Assembly: GCF_018613415.1 (NCBI RefSeq)
Contig: NZ_JAGGQG010000012.1
Coordinates: 124,001-188,000, forward strand
DNA length: 64,000 nucleotides
From: Bacillus sp. ISL-18
Lineage (GTDB): Bacteria > Bacillota > Bacilli > Bacillales > Cytobacillaceae
Direction of reading: 5' to 3'
In this document: positions 52,637 through 61,187 of the stretch, one piece after another
Numbering within the stretch: the stretch's first letter is position 1
Layout of the letters: every line of letters starts with the position of its first letter
Made by a program: the position numbers and the translations under genes
The notes under the pieces: model-generated
Databases searched by the model: none
What the model was told of the DNA's origin: nothing
The model's input: the letters and a program-made list of their open reading frames with translations, nothing else

Positions 52637-53182
52637 ATGAAAAACTATTTCAAACAACTATCATGGGCACAGCGTGTGATGATTATGATTGCAGTTATGG
52701 TCTTAGGTATCTTTTCTTATTATCAAACGACAGGTTCACTTCCTTTTCAAAAGAAACCTGTCACGGTAATGGTACAAACATCAAAGGATGGTCAATCAGC
52801 GATTAAAATCGATGACCCGGCCAGCAAAGAAATTGAAAAGGACTTTCCTATGAATATGACAGAAGATGAAGTCATGGATGCGATTCATAAAATGTCTCAT
52901 CAAAAAGTGGAAGCCAGTAAGAAGTGGGGAGCAATCCCACTGACACCCGGCCGTGTCAATCAACTTTTAAAAGTAGTTCAAAAGAATGCTAATCACTATG
53001 CCAATTCCTCTGTATACATAGACATTTTAGAGCGCTGGTCTAAAGGGGATTTTTCAGCGGTAGACAAGGATCATAACAGAATTTGGAATTTGCAAGGAGG
53101 AACCATAGGCAAGGCAGTGGGGATTTTATCGGTGGAAGAAGAGAAGGCGTATATTGAAGAGAATTATAAGATTAAACGATAA
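52637..53182 (+). CDS. Membrane-anchored hypothetical protein (DUF6241-like)
   Basis: 181 residues: one N-terminal membrane segment (VMIMIAVMVLGIFSYY, about 14-29) with the rest probably outside. The core reads MNMTEDEVMDAIHKMSHQKV, then WGAIPLTPGRVNQLLKVV and a Trp-rich tail. I connect it tentatively to the DUF6241 group of Bacillus; function unknown. It has its own ribosome site (GGGATTGGGG) and sits between eno and secG, a place that varies between species. Confidence 0.7.
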   Translation: MKNYFKQLSWAQRVMIMIAVMVLGIFSYYQTTGSLPFQKKPVTVMVQTSKDGQSAIKIDDPASKEIEKDFPMNMTEDEVMDAIHKMSHQKVEASKKWGAIPLTPGRVNQLLKVVQKNANHYANSSVYIDILERWSKGDFSAVDKDHNRIWNLQGGTIGKAVGILSVEEEKAYIEENYKIKR

Positions 53183-53283
53183 GGCTTACGGTAACTTGTC
53201 ACAATAACGACTATTGTCTAAAGGGAAATTGTATGGTAAATTTAATATACTGTGAACTGTACGTCTAACAGGAGGTGGCTTAC

Positions 53284-53517
53284 ATGCATGCATTAGTCGT
53301 AACATTATTAGTTATCGTTAGTATTGCTCTTATTGCAGTTGTTTTACTACAGTCTGGTAAGAGTGCTGGCTTATCTGGTGCCATTTCTGGCGGTGCTGAA
53401 ACTTTATTCGGTAAGCAAAAGGCACGAGGAATGGACTTGATCTTACACCGAATTACAGTTGTATTATCCGTATTATTTTTCCTGCTTGCCCTTGCGGTTA
53501 CTTATTTTAAAATTTAA
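53284..53517 (+). CDS. secG: Protein translocase subunit SecG
   Basis: 77-residue membrane protein with two transmembrane helices (3-23 and about 55-74) joined by the conserved [20 protein letters not shown]. Part of the SecYEG export channel. ATG 53284 has GGAGGTGG 5 nt upstream; the in-frame GTG at 53275 lies inside that site. Confidence 0.96.
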   Translation: MHALVVTLLVIVSIALIAVVLLQSGKSAGLSGAISGGAETLFGKQKARGMDLILHRITVVLSVLFFLLALAVTYFKI

Positions 53518-53529
53518 TGTAAACATCCA

Positions 53530-53556
53530 AACCTAGCCGTTGTGCTGGGTTTTTTG
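53530..53556 (+). terminator. Terminator after secG
   Basis: AACCTAGC/GCTGGGTT stem with one wobble and a 6-nt loop, then T-rich. Confidence 0.85.
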
Positions 53557-53585
53557 TTTTTTATTTGGGGATTTGCTGTGTGGGT

Positions 53586-54607
53586 GCGGAATTAATCAAG
53601 AGACACGTGGAATGGTAGGCTGGTGCGAGCCTGTTTTGCGGAAATACTTCAGAAATCCACGGAAATAATTGGAGAACGTACGGAATTAATTAGAGATCAT
53701 ACGGAAATAAAGATCAAGTTCGCGGAATTAATCCAAAAGTACACGGAATTCAAGGTTGGGGCATGCCTCAAATTAGGAGTTTGCGGAAATAATTAAGAAA
53801 TCCACGGAATTAATTGGAAAACGTACGGAATTAATTAGAAATCATACGGAAATAACGATCAAGTTCGCGGAAAAAATTTATAATTTCACGGAATCCCAGG
53901 TAGGAGCATGCCTACAATGGGGAGTTCGCGGAAATACTTCAGATATCCACGGAATTAATCGAGGAACGCACGGAATTAATTAGAAATCATACGGAAATAA
54001 GGTTTAAGTTCCCGGAAAAAATCAAATAGTACCCAGAATTCAAGGTTGGAGCAAGCCTCTAATGTGGAGTTTGCGGAATTAATTTAGAAATCCACGGAAA
54101 TAATTGAAGAAGGTACGGTATTATTTAGTAATCATACGGAAATAAAGATCAAGTTCGCGGAATTATTCCAAAAGTTCACGGAATCCAAGGTGGAGGTATG
54201 CCTCTAATAAAGGAGTTCGCAGAAATATTATTTAAGAAACCCACGGAAATAATTGAAGAACGTACGGAATTAATTAGAAATCGTACGGAAATATCGACCA
54301 AGTTCGCGGAATTAATCTAAAAGTTCACGGAATCCAAGGTTGGAGCATGCCCCAAATTAGGAGTTCGCGGAAATAATTAAGAAACCCACGGAAATAATTG
54401 AAGAACGTACGGAATTAATTAGATATCATACGGAAATAACGTTCAAGTTCGCGGAAAAAAACCAAAAGTTCACGGAATCCCAGGTAGAAGCAAGCCTCTA
54501 ATTAGGCGTTTGCAGAATTAATTCAGATACCCACGGAATTAATTAGTAAGCATACGGAAATATCGATCAAGTCCAGGGAATTATTTCACAAATCCACGGA
54601 ATTAATC
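53586..54607. repeat. Array of about seven 145-bp repeats built on a 21-nt motif
   Basis: The landmark GCATGCCTC-like sequence recurs at 53625, 53761, 53906, 54051, 54196, 54345 and 54490: spacing 145 bp four times, 136 and 149 once each. Inside each unit CGGAAT or CGGAAA recurs about every 21-22 bp, usually followed by TAATT and preceded by CAC, TAC or CGC. Units differ by scattered substitutions. No open frame spans it. It fills the 1.2-kb gap between secG and est, which is short in related Bacillus as I recall. Confidence 0.9.
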
Positions 54608-54744
54608 AAAACAAGCAAAGTATCCCATCCCCACATTCTCCAGCTAATCGTTTTGCTAACACCCCACAAGGCTTTTTTCTGGAATGTTACCTCTTTTAAT
54701 GCTTAAACTAAGAGAAGCTACTAGAATTAAAAGGAGTTTTTAAC

Positions 54745-55491
54745 ATGAAAGTTGCACCACCGAAACCATTTACCTTTGAAGGAGGAAAACGCGCCGTCTT
54801 GCTGCTCCACGGGTTTACCGGAAATTCAGCAGATGTCCGGATGCTGGGCCGCTTTTTAGAAAAAAAAGGCTACACCTGCCATGCCCCGCACTATAAAGGC
54901 CATGGCGTACCACCGGAAGAACTCGTCCATACCGGTCCCGAGGATTGGTGGCAGGACGTCCTTAATGGATACCATTTTTTAAAAAATAACGGACATGACG
55001 AAATTGCTGTCGCCGGACTTTCACTTGGCGGCGTATTTTCCTTGAAATTGGGTTACACTGTACCTATAAAGGGTATTGTACCGATGTGTGCCCCGATGCA
55101 TATAAAAAGTGAAGAAGTCATGTACCAAGGAATTCTCGATTATGCCCGCGAATATAAAAGGTATGAAGGAAAAACAGACGAACAAATCGAAGTGGAAATG
55201 AATGAGTTTAAAAAGACCCCCATGAAAACATTAAAAGCACTTCAGCAATTAATTGCCGATGTGCGTAACCATGTAGATATGGTCTATGCCCCAACATTCG
55301 TTGTCCAAGCACGTCACGATAAAATGATTAATACCGAGAGTGCCAACATCATTTACAACGAAATTGAATCGACCATAAAAGAAATCAAGTGGTATGAAGA
55401 ATCAGGACATGTCATTACCCTAGATAAAGAGCGTGAACAGCTTCATGAAGATGTTTATGCTTTCTTAGAGAGTCTAGATTGGCAAGTATAA
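54745..55491 (+). CDS. est: Carboxylesterase (Est/YvaK)
   Basis: 248-residue alpha/beta-hydrolase. Oxyanion loop [13 protein letters not shown], nucleophile Ser in [11 protein letters not shown], Asp in QARHDKMI and His in [10 protein letters not shown]. It follows the Bacillus carboxylesterase encoded before rnr. ATG with AAAGGAG upstream. It hydrolyses short-chain esters; natural substrate unknown. Confidence 0.92.
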   Translation: MKVAPPKPFTFEGGKRAVLLLHGFTGNSADVRMLGRFLEKKGYTCHAPHYKGHGVPPEELVHTGPEDWWQDVLNGYHFLKNNGHDEIAVAGLSLGGVFSLKLGYTVPIKGIVPMCAPMHIKSEEVMYQGILDYAREYKRYEGKTDEQIEVEMNEFKKTPMKTLKALQQLIADVRNHVDMVYAPTFVVQARHDKMINTESANIIYNEIESTIKEIKWYEESGHVITLDKEREQLHEDVYAFLESLDWQV

Positions 55492-55518
55492 ATAAAGCAC
55501 CCCAAAGGAGGGAATAGT

Positions 55519-57888
55519 TTGGAAGATAACATTCAAAAGCACATCGATAAGCTTTTGCAATATATGAGAGATGAAGCCTACAAACCATTAACCGTGCAGG
55601 AACTGGAAGAAGCATTTGGCATTCAAGATTCCGGCGACTTTAAAGAGTTTGTTAAGGCCCTAGTTCAAATGGAGGAAAAAGGTCTTGTTGTGAGGACACG
55701 CAGCAACCGCTACGGGCTCCCGCAAAAAATGAATTTAATTCGCGGCAAGCTGATTGGACATGCCAAGGGCTTTGCATTTGTGGTACCAGATGAACCGGGA
55801 ATGGACGATATTTTTATTCCGCCCAATGAAACGAATACCGCTATGCATGGCGATATCGTGCTTGCTCGAGTTTCATCAGAAACATCCGGTACTCGCCGTG
55901 AAGGTAGTATTATTCGGATAATTGAACGCGGTGTCCAGCAAATTGTGGGGACCTACGTCGAGAGCAAAAGCTTTGGCTTTGTGATTCCGGATGATAAAAA
56001 GTTTGCCAACGATATCTTTATCCCGAAGAATGCATCAAAAGGAGCGGTCGAAGGACATAAAGTGGTCGTTAAACTTGTTACCTACCCGGATGGACGTAAA
56101 AGTGCAGAAGGTGAAGTCATTCAAGTTCTTGGGCATAAAAATGACCCAGGCGTAGACATTTTATCCGTCATACATAAGCACGGGCTGCCAATGGCATTTC
56201 CTGATGATGTATTAACGCAGGCCAATGAGACACCTGATACGATTGATGAAAGTGAACTAGCGAACCGCCGCGATTTACGTAATGAAACCATTGTGACGAT
56301 TGACGGTGCCGACGCAAAAGACTTGGATGACGCTGTTACCGTAACAAAATTAGACAACGGTAACTATAAGCTTGGTGTCCACATTGCCGACGTCAGCTAT
56401 TATGTTAAAGAGGGTACGCCGATTGACGTGGAAGCAGAGGAACGGGCAACGAGTGTTTATTTAGTTGACCGAGTGATTCCGATGATTCCTCATCGTCTTT
56501 CAAACGGGATTTGTTCTCTTAACCCAAGAGTAGACCGTCTTGTATTGTCCTGTGAAATGGAGATTTCATCAGAAGGAACCGTTGTTTCGCATGAAATTTT
56601 TCAAAGCGTTATTAAAACAACGGAGCGGATGACGTACTATGATGTGAATCGAATCCTTACCGACAAGGATGAAGAGACACGCGCAAGGTATGAATCGCTT
56701 GTTCCGATGTTTGAAATGATGGAAGAACTTGCAGAGATTCTCAGAAACAAACGAATGAAGCGTGGTGCCATCGACTTCGACTTCAAAGAATCCAAGGTTT
56801 TGGTTGATGAAGAAGGCAAACCTACAGATGTTGTTTTACGCGAGAGGTCTGTTGCGGAGCGGTTAATTGAAGAATTCATGCTGGCTGCCAACGAAACGGT
56901 TGCAGAGCATTTCCATTGGATGGAAGTTCCGTTTATTTACCGGATTCACGAGGATCCTAAGGAAGATAAATTACGGAGATTTTTCGAGTTTATTACCAAC
57001 TTTGGCTATATCGTAAAAGGGACAGCCAACGATGTGCATCCTCGTGCACTGCAGGAAATCATTGAAGAGGTTCAAGGCAAACCAGAAGAAATGGTGATTT
57101 CGACTGTCATGCTCCGTTCCATGCAGCAGGCTAAATATTATCCGGAAAGTCTTGGACACTTTGGGTTATCGACCGAGTTTTATACCCATTTCACATCGCC
57201 AATTCGCCGTTATCCGGATACGATTGTCCATCGCTTAATCCGTACCTATTTAATTGAAGGAAAAATCGATTCGGCCACGCAGGAAAAATGGAATGCCCGC
57301 CTGCCTGAAATTGCCGAGCATTCTTCAAAAATGGAGCGCCGTGCTGTCGATGCCGAGCGCGAAACAGATGAGTTGAAGAAAGCCGAGTACATGGAAGATA
57401 AAATTGGTGTTGAGTACGATGGCATTATCAGCTCTGTGACCAACTTTGGTATGTTTGTGGAACTGCCGAATACCATTGAAGGACTTGTTCATGTCAGCTA
57501 TATGACTGACGATTATTATCGTTTTGACGAGCGTCATTATGCGATGATTGGTGAGCGGACTGGAAATGTTTTCCGAATTGGTGATGAAATTACCGTTCGT
57601 GTCGTAAAAGTAAATAAAGACGAGCGTTCAATTGATTTTGAAATTGTCGGCATGAAAGGGACGCGCCGTGAAAGACCAGAAACGACAAGAGTCTTTAGTA
57701 CAGGCAGCGATACTCATAAGCCGCGCCGGAATAAGCAGCAGGGCGAAGGCAAACAAGGACAAGGGCGCAGCCGGAATGGCGGTCAAAAGTCTGAATCTGT
57801 CGGCGGACAGGGCGGCAAAGGCAAAAGTAAACGTAAGTTTTATGATAATGTACCGAAATCTAAGAGCAGAAAAAGAAAAAATAAATAA
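55519..57888 (+). CDS. rnr: Ribonuclease R
   Basis: 789-residue 3'-5' exoribonuclease that degrades structured RNA and takes part in trans-translation with SmpB/tmRNA. Order: N-terminal HTH/winged region, two cold-shock domains (about 80-230), RNB catalytic domain with the Asp cluster [17 protein letters not shown]1 domain ([17 protein letters not shown]), then a Lys/Arg/Gly-rich basic tail. TTG start with AAAGGAGGG 5 nt upstream. Operon: est-rnr-smpB-ssrA. Confidence 0.96.
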   Translation: MEDNIQKHIDKLLQYMRDEAYKPLTVQELEEAFGIQDSGDFKEFVKALVQMEEKGLVVRTRSNRYGLPQKMNLIRGKLIGHAKGFAFVVPDEPGMDDIFIPPNETNTAMHGDIVLARVSSETSGTRREGSIIRIIERGVQQIVGTYVESKSFGFVIPDDKKFANDIFIPKNASKGAVEGHKVVVKLVTYPDGRKSAEGEVIQVLGHKNDPGVDILSVIHKHGLPMAFPDDVLTQANETPDTIDESELANRRDLRNETIVTIDGADAKDLDDAVTVTKLDNGNYKLGVHIADVSYYVKEGTPIDVEAEERATSVYLVDRVIPMIPHRLSNGICSLNPRVDRLVLSCEMEISSEGTVVSHEIFQSVIKTTERMTYYDVNRILTDKDEETRARYESLVPMFEMMEELAEILRNKRMKRGAIDFDFKESKVLVDEEGKPTDVVLRERSVAERLIEEFMLAANETVAEHFHWMEVPFIYRIHEDPKEDKLRRFFEFITNFGYIVKGTANDVHPRALQEIIEEVQGKPEEMVISTVMLRSMQQAKYYPESLGHFGLSTEFYTHFTSPIRRYPDTIVHRLIRTYLIEGKIDSATQEKWNARLPEIAEHSSKMERRAVDAERETDELKKAEYMEDKIGVEYDGIISSVTNFGMFVELPNTIEGLVHVSYMTDDYYRFDERHYAMIGERTGNVFRIGDEITVRVVKVNKDERSIDFEIVGMKGTRRERPETTRVFSTGSDTHKPRRNKQQGEGKQGQGRSRNGGQKSESVGGQGGKGKSKRKFYDNVPKSKSRKRKNK

Positions 57889-57895
57889 AAGGAAT

Positions 57896-57923
57896 GGGGC
57901 CCTTATCACACAAGGCCCCTTTC
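57896..57923 (+). terminator. Hairpin after rnr, possible weak terminator
   Basis: GGGGCCCTT pairs with AAGGCCCC with one bulge, followed by TTTCTCG. smpB begins 59 bp later, so any termination must be partial. Confidence 0.5.
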
Positions 57924-57981
57924 TCGTTGTACAGGATATGTAAATCTGCTAAAATAAATCCATAGAGTTGAGGTGAAACAA

Positions 57982-58449
57982 ATGCCAAAAGGTGCAGGAA
58001 AGGTAGTCGCGCAAAACAAAAAGGCTTACCATGACTATTTTATTGAAGAAACGTACGAAGCGGGGCTTGTGCTGCAAGGAACTGAGATTAAGTCAATTCG
58101 TGCGGGGAAAGTCAATCTGAAGGATGCCTACGCACGGATTCAGAATGGTGAAGCGATTCTGTTTGGAATGCACGTCAGTCCTTATGAGCAGGGAAACATT
58201 TTTAATCACGATCCATTACGGACACGCAAACTGTTACTTCATAAACGTGAAATTAATAAACTGCTTGGGGAAACAAAAGAAGCAGGTTATGCCCTCGTCC
58301 CATTAAAGCTTTATTTGAAAAATGGCTTCTGTAAGGTTTTAATTGGTTTAGCAAAGGGTAAAAAGAATTATGATAAGCGTGAATCGCTTAAGCAAAAAGA
58401 GGCGAAGCGGGAGATTGAACGAGCGTTCCGTGATCGTCAAAAGATGTAA
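57982..58449 (+). CDS. smpB: SsrA-binding protein SmpB
   Basis: 155-residue partner of tmRNA that brings it to stalled ribosomes. Family start [20 protein letters not shown], then [38 protein letters not shown] and a basic C-terminal tail that reads the mRNA channel ([14 protein letters not shown]). ATG 57982 has GAGGTG about 6 nt upstream; GTG 57973 is inside that site. tmRNA follows at once. Confidence 0.96.
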   Translation: MPKGAGKVVAQNKKAYHDYFIEETYEAGLVLQGTEIKSIRAGKVNLKDAYARIQNGEAILFGMHVSPYEQGNIFNHDPLRTRKLLLHKREINKLLGETKEAGYALVPLKLYLKNGFCKVLIGLAKGKKNYDKRESLKQKEAKREIERAFRDRQKM

Positions 58450-58477
58450 CTGGAAATTATTTTACAAATAGTTACAA

Positions 58478-58505
58478 TTGAAAAATGTTCTGAGTGTGTT
58501 ATAAT
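58478..58505 (+). promoter_or_regulatory. Promoter of ssrA
   Basis: TTGAAA, 16-bp spacer, TATAAT. Predicted start near 58512, leaving about a 100-nt leader removed from the mature tmRNA. Confidence 0.65.
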
Positions 58506-58613
58506 AAGTTTGTCGCTGATAAAGCGGCAAAATCTTTTGCTCTGACAAACGTGTTGAGCAAATCCTAACGTCTGTTGCGAGAAATCTTAACTGATTTCAG
58601 CACATTTTATAAT

Positions 58614-59248
58614 GGGGACGCTACGGATTCGACAGGGGTAGTTTGAGCTTAGGTTGCGAGTCGAGGGGATCGGCCTCGTTAAAACGTCAAAGCCATAACT
58701 GGCAAAACTAACAACAACCTCGCTTTCGCAGCTTAATACTGCATAGCGGTTCCTCCCTCCATTGCCCATGTGGTAGGGTAAGGGACTCACTCTAAGTGGG
58801 CTACGCCGGATTCCACCGCCTGAGGATGAAGGAAGAGAACAACCAGGCTAGCTGACCGGACGCCGGTCGATAGGCAAAAGGATCAGTGAAACGCCAATAT
58901 ATCGACTACACTCGTAGATGCTTAAGTGCCGATATCTTTGGACGCGGGTTCGATTAATTTTTAGTCGCCTTGTGTGGTAACATACAAGTGATAATCTGGC
59001 TTTATCGGTGAAACCTAAGTCGCTCTTGAGCGATAGGGCAATGCCGAGCGGTATGTGAAGTAATTCAACAGCCGTGTATCGACTTATAGGCTGCCTTGCA
59101 ATAAGGTAGTACTAGGATGCGATTCCTGCCTTGAAGAGGTAAATTTATGTTTCGCATAAGACGCCAGAGGGCCTGTTTTTTGACAGGTTCAAGATATAGT
59201 CAGTGCCATGTCGAAAGCATGGAAGAGCACGTCCCGCCGTCTCCACCA
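58614..59248 (+). ncRNA. ssrA: tmRNA gene, interrupted by a group I intron
   Basis: Transfer-messenger RNA for rescue of stalled ribosomes. The 5' end GGGGACGCTACGGATTCGAC pairs with CGTCTCC before an encoded CCA at 59246-59248. The tag frame at 58701-58736 reads GKTNNNLAFAA then TAA, giving with the non-templated Ala a peptide ending AFAA. Exon 1 is 58614-58954 and exon 2 is 59232-59248; joined they make 358 nt, a normal Bacillus size, and restore the T arm GGGTTCGATTCCC. Without splicing the T loop and acceptor partner are separated by 277 nt, so function should depend on self-splicing. Confidence 0.96.
58955..59231 (+). mobile_element. Group I intron in the T loop of ssrA
   Basis: 277 nt. 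Exon end CGAT plus the first intron U pairs with AGTCG at 58962-58966 to form P1, with a U.G pair at the splice site; the last intron base is G (59231). P2 is CTTGTGTG/CATACAAG. P5 includes TCGCT/AGCGA. Q-like AATGCCGAGC is at 59040, and S is AAGATATAGTC at 59191. P7 pairs GACTTATA (59081) with TATAGTC using one bulge. P8 is CCTG/CAGG and P9 CCATG/CATGG. No ORF lies inside. Subclass is not assigned. The boundaries exactly restore tmRNA. Confidence 0.93.
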
Positions 59249-59264
59249 TACATAGGTGGATAAC

Positions 59265-59296
59265 AAGACTAGCAGAAATTGCTGGTCTTTTTTTAT
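59265..59296 (+). terminator. Terminator of ssrA
   Basis: AAGACTAGCA/TGCTGGTCTT with one G.U around a short loop, then T7. It touches the stop of the minus-strand endonuclease gene. A 6-bp hairpin TCCACC/GGTGGA (59242-59260) spans the mature 3' end before it. Confidence 0.9.
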
Positions 59297-59700
59297 ATTT
59301 CAAAGAATTTTTCTTCAAATATGATCTTTTTCTCTAGTAAATCAGCGTTGTATTTACCATTCCGTTGGGTGACTTTTTCATAGTTATCAAGTATCCATAG
59401 AGCGCGATTTCTTTTTTTATCCACTCTAAGAAAAGGTGAAACGTCCCTTAATAAGTTTAAAACTGTTTCTTTGTTCTTTATGTACAGTGTATAGGAATCC
59501 TTATGGCGGATAGGGTCGTAGTTCTTTTTACTATTAATTCTGCCATTAGTTAATTTTTGAATATATTCTAGAAGCTCTTTATCAATAGATGCAATAGTAA
59601 CACAGGGGCGGCGATGTTCCTTTTCATGCATTCTTGTTAACGTAATGGTTCCTTCTCCATCAATAATTCCGGCAATATATGCTGGTTCCCAAATCTCCAT
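59293..59700 (-). CDS. LAGLIDADG homing endonuclease
   Basis: 135 residues with one LAGLIDADG motif at the N-terminus (YIAGIIDGEGTITL, residues 8-21), so it should act as a homodimer cutting a long, near-palindromic DNA site. The rest (IASIDKELLEYIQKLTNGRI, TLYIKNKETVLNLLRDVSPF) follows the family's beta-beta-alpha order. ATG 59700 has GGGGG 5-6 nt upstream; a TTG at 59721 is possible. It lies 44 bp behind the tmRNA 3' exon, antisense and outside the intron. It probably cuts intronless ssrA and promotes intron spread; this is inferred from position. Confidence 0.88.
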   Translation of the reverse strand: MEIWEPAYIAGIIDGEGTITLTRMHEKEHRRPCVTIASIDKELLEYIQKLTNGRINSKKNYDPIRHKDSYTLYIKNKETVLNLLRDVSPFLRVDKKRNRALWILDNYEKVTQRNGKYNADLLEKKIIFEEKFFEI

Positions 59701-59721
59701 ATATACCCCCAAAAAACGCAA

Positions 59722-59938
59722 TTCAAAACATACGTTCCCCTATATTATATTTTTTCCTACTATTGTTATCAAGCAGAAAATCTAAAATTAAGCTCAAAAA
59801 CCCTGCTTAGATATTTCAAGGAAGGGCAGGTATTTTATAACTAAAACAGGCAGGAATAAATCCGTAAGAATGGGAAGGACGATCTAATTGAACTGTAGGG
59901 ATTTTTTAGGATGTGGTTATTTATAAAGTTCTAATGAT
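59722..59938. other. Gene-free stretch
   Basis: AT-rich, no supported frame or structure seen. Confidence 0.4.
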
Positions 59939-60577
59939 TTATAAAAATTGAACCAGCCAAGCATGTAACAAAGACAAACAAGAGAGAAAAAAGAGACTAA
60001 GAATAATAGAAATAACCCCTTTATAGTAAGTTTGTTTAACAAATGGAATCAAGAAAGAGGCACATAAACTAAACCAAACAATAATAGTAAAAATAATGAA
60101 ACTATCTAAGAGGTAATAAGGTAATATACCGAAATAAAATAATCCTCCTAAAATACTGCTGCCCAAAAAGGGAACCCAAAGATCCATCCTTTTTTGAATA
60201 ACAGGCTCAGATGATTGGTCAAGTGACCTTCCCAAAAAGAGCGGATAAAGAAAATAAGGAAGCACGAAACCAAAGCAAATACCTGAAACTAATCTCCTGA
60301 CGTTGTTACTTTGAAATAAATGAGTGTATGACCCCAGACCATCAATCATCAAAGGAATCATTAGTAGTAATAGAAGGAAGCTAATTTTAATAGTGGGTAT
60401 GGTGAGTTTTGATTTCCGTTTAAAAATATGTAAATACAATAGAGTGGAGAAAATCCCGATGTAAATTCCGGTATCTCGGGCACAAACAGAAAGTGCTAAT
60501 CCAGATACATGAAGGGAACGTTCATCTAATTGGTGGCAGATAGCCCTTCCAAAAAAGTCGAATATCGCTTGGATCAA
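59939..60577 (-). CDS. DUF2085-like membrane protein
   Basis: 212 residues, mostly hydrophobic, about five or six membrane segments. The N-terminal CHQLDERSLHVSGLALSVCARDTGIYIG carries the Cys-His and CARDTGIY pattern I associate with DUF2085; function unknown. It is separated from the next minus-strand gene by a hairpin. Confidence 0.75.
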   Translation of the reverse strand: MIQAIFDFFGRAICHQLDERSLHVSGLALSVCARDTGIYIGIFSTLLYLHIFKRKSKLTIPTIKISFLLLLLMIPLMIDGLGSYTHLFQSNNVRRLVSGICFGFVLPYFLYPLFLGRSLDQSSEPVIQKRMDLWVPFLGSSILGGLFYFGILPYYLLDSFIIFTIIVWFSLCASFLIPFVKQTYYKGVISIILSLFFLSCLSLLHAWLVQFL

Positions 60578-60597
60578 CCGCTATCCCCTCCAACTGA

Positions 60598-60630
60598 GAA
60601 CCCAATTTTCTATTATACAAAATTGGGTTC
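60598..60630. terminator. Hairpin between two minus-strand genes
   Basis: Perfect 12-bp stem GAACCCAATTTT/AAAATTGGGTTC with a 9-nt loop. T-runs are poor on both strands, so termination is uncertain. Confidence 0.5.
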
Positions 60631-60656
60631 CTTTCTCCTGCAAATTTTTATAAACT

Positions 60657-60875
60657 TTAATACCCCGAAACCGCCGGCATGATTGACAATGCCGAGGCAG
60701 CAAACCAGCAAATACAGCTTAAAATCGTCACCACAATCGCGATAATTAAACAATTCTTCCCCACAACTTTCTTCTCAGGTTCCGGATCGTTCATCCAAAT
60801 AATTCCTAAAATAATCCCAACAATCGGAATAAGTATCGATAGAATATAAAAAAGTGCTTTTTGTCCACCTGACAC
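60657..60875 (-). CDS. Small two-helix membrane protein
   Basis: 72 residues: helix 1 at about 7-27 (ALFYILSILIPIVGIILGII), an acidic-basic turn DPEPEKKVVGK, and helix 2 at about 42-65. GTG start with GGAGGTG 6 nt upstream; the nearby ATG is in another frame. It resembles many small Bacillus membrane proteins (DUF4190-like); function unknown. Confidence 0.7.
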   Translation of the reverse strand: MSGGQKALFYILSILIPIVGIILGIIWMNDPEPEKKVVGKNCLIIAIVVTILSCICWFAASALSIMPAVSGY

Positions 60876-61187
60876 TCATTTCACCTCCATCTAAAGGCTT
60901 GAATTTGGATAGGAGAAAAATCTTGTTCAATGATATGTATGTTAACCTGTAAAGTAATTTGCCTGTCTCCCTTTTTGAAATTTCAGAATTATTTTCGTTT
61001 ATGCCCCTTTTCCCATTTTTATTGGTATAATTGGTTGGTAAAACCTGTAATATATAAAGTGGCAAAATACCCATGCCATTCGAATGATTTAATGGAAATG
61101 TAATAATTTTAATAGATTTGAAACAATTGGATAGGAATTTCGTCTATAATGGGGGAAGTGAAATAAACACCAAAGAGGGTATGAACA
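60876..61187. other. Divergent intergenic region
   Basis: 312 bp between the small membrane protein and the deacetylase. A -10-like TATAAT at 61145 is the only promoter element I can point to; its -35 is poor. Nothing else is supported. Confidence 0.4.

Noticed and set aside
53586..54607. CRISPR array
   Set aside because: The repeats have no unique spacers; the whole 145-bp unit is repeated and imperfect, with 21-nt sub-boxes, and no cas gene is near.
58587..58790. Minus-strand 67-aa frame over ssrA
   Set aside because: It is antisense to the mature tmRNA; composition follows the RNA structure and there is no ribosome site.
58614..59938. Genomic island integrated at the ssrA 3' end
   Set aside because: ssrA is a common integration site, but no integrase or repeated tmRNA 3' end is seen; the interruption is explained by the intron.
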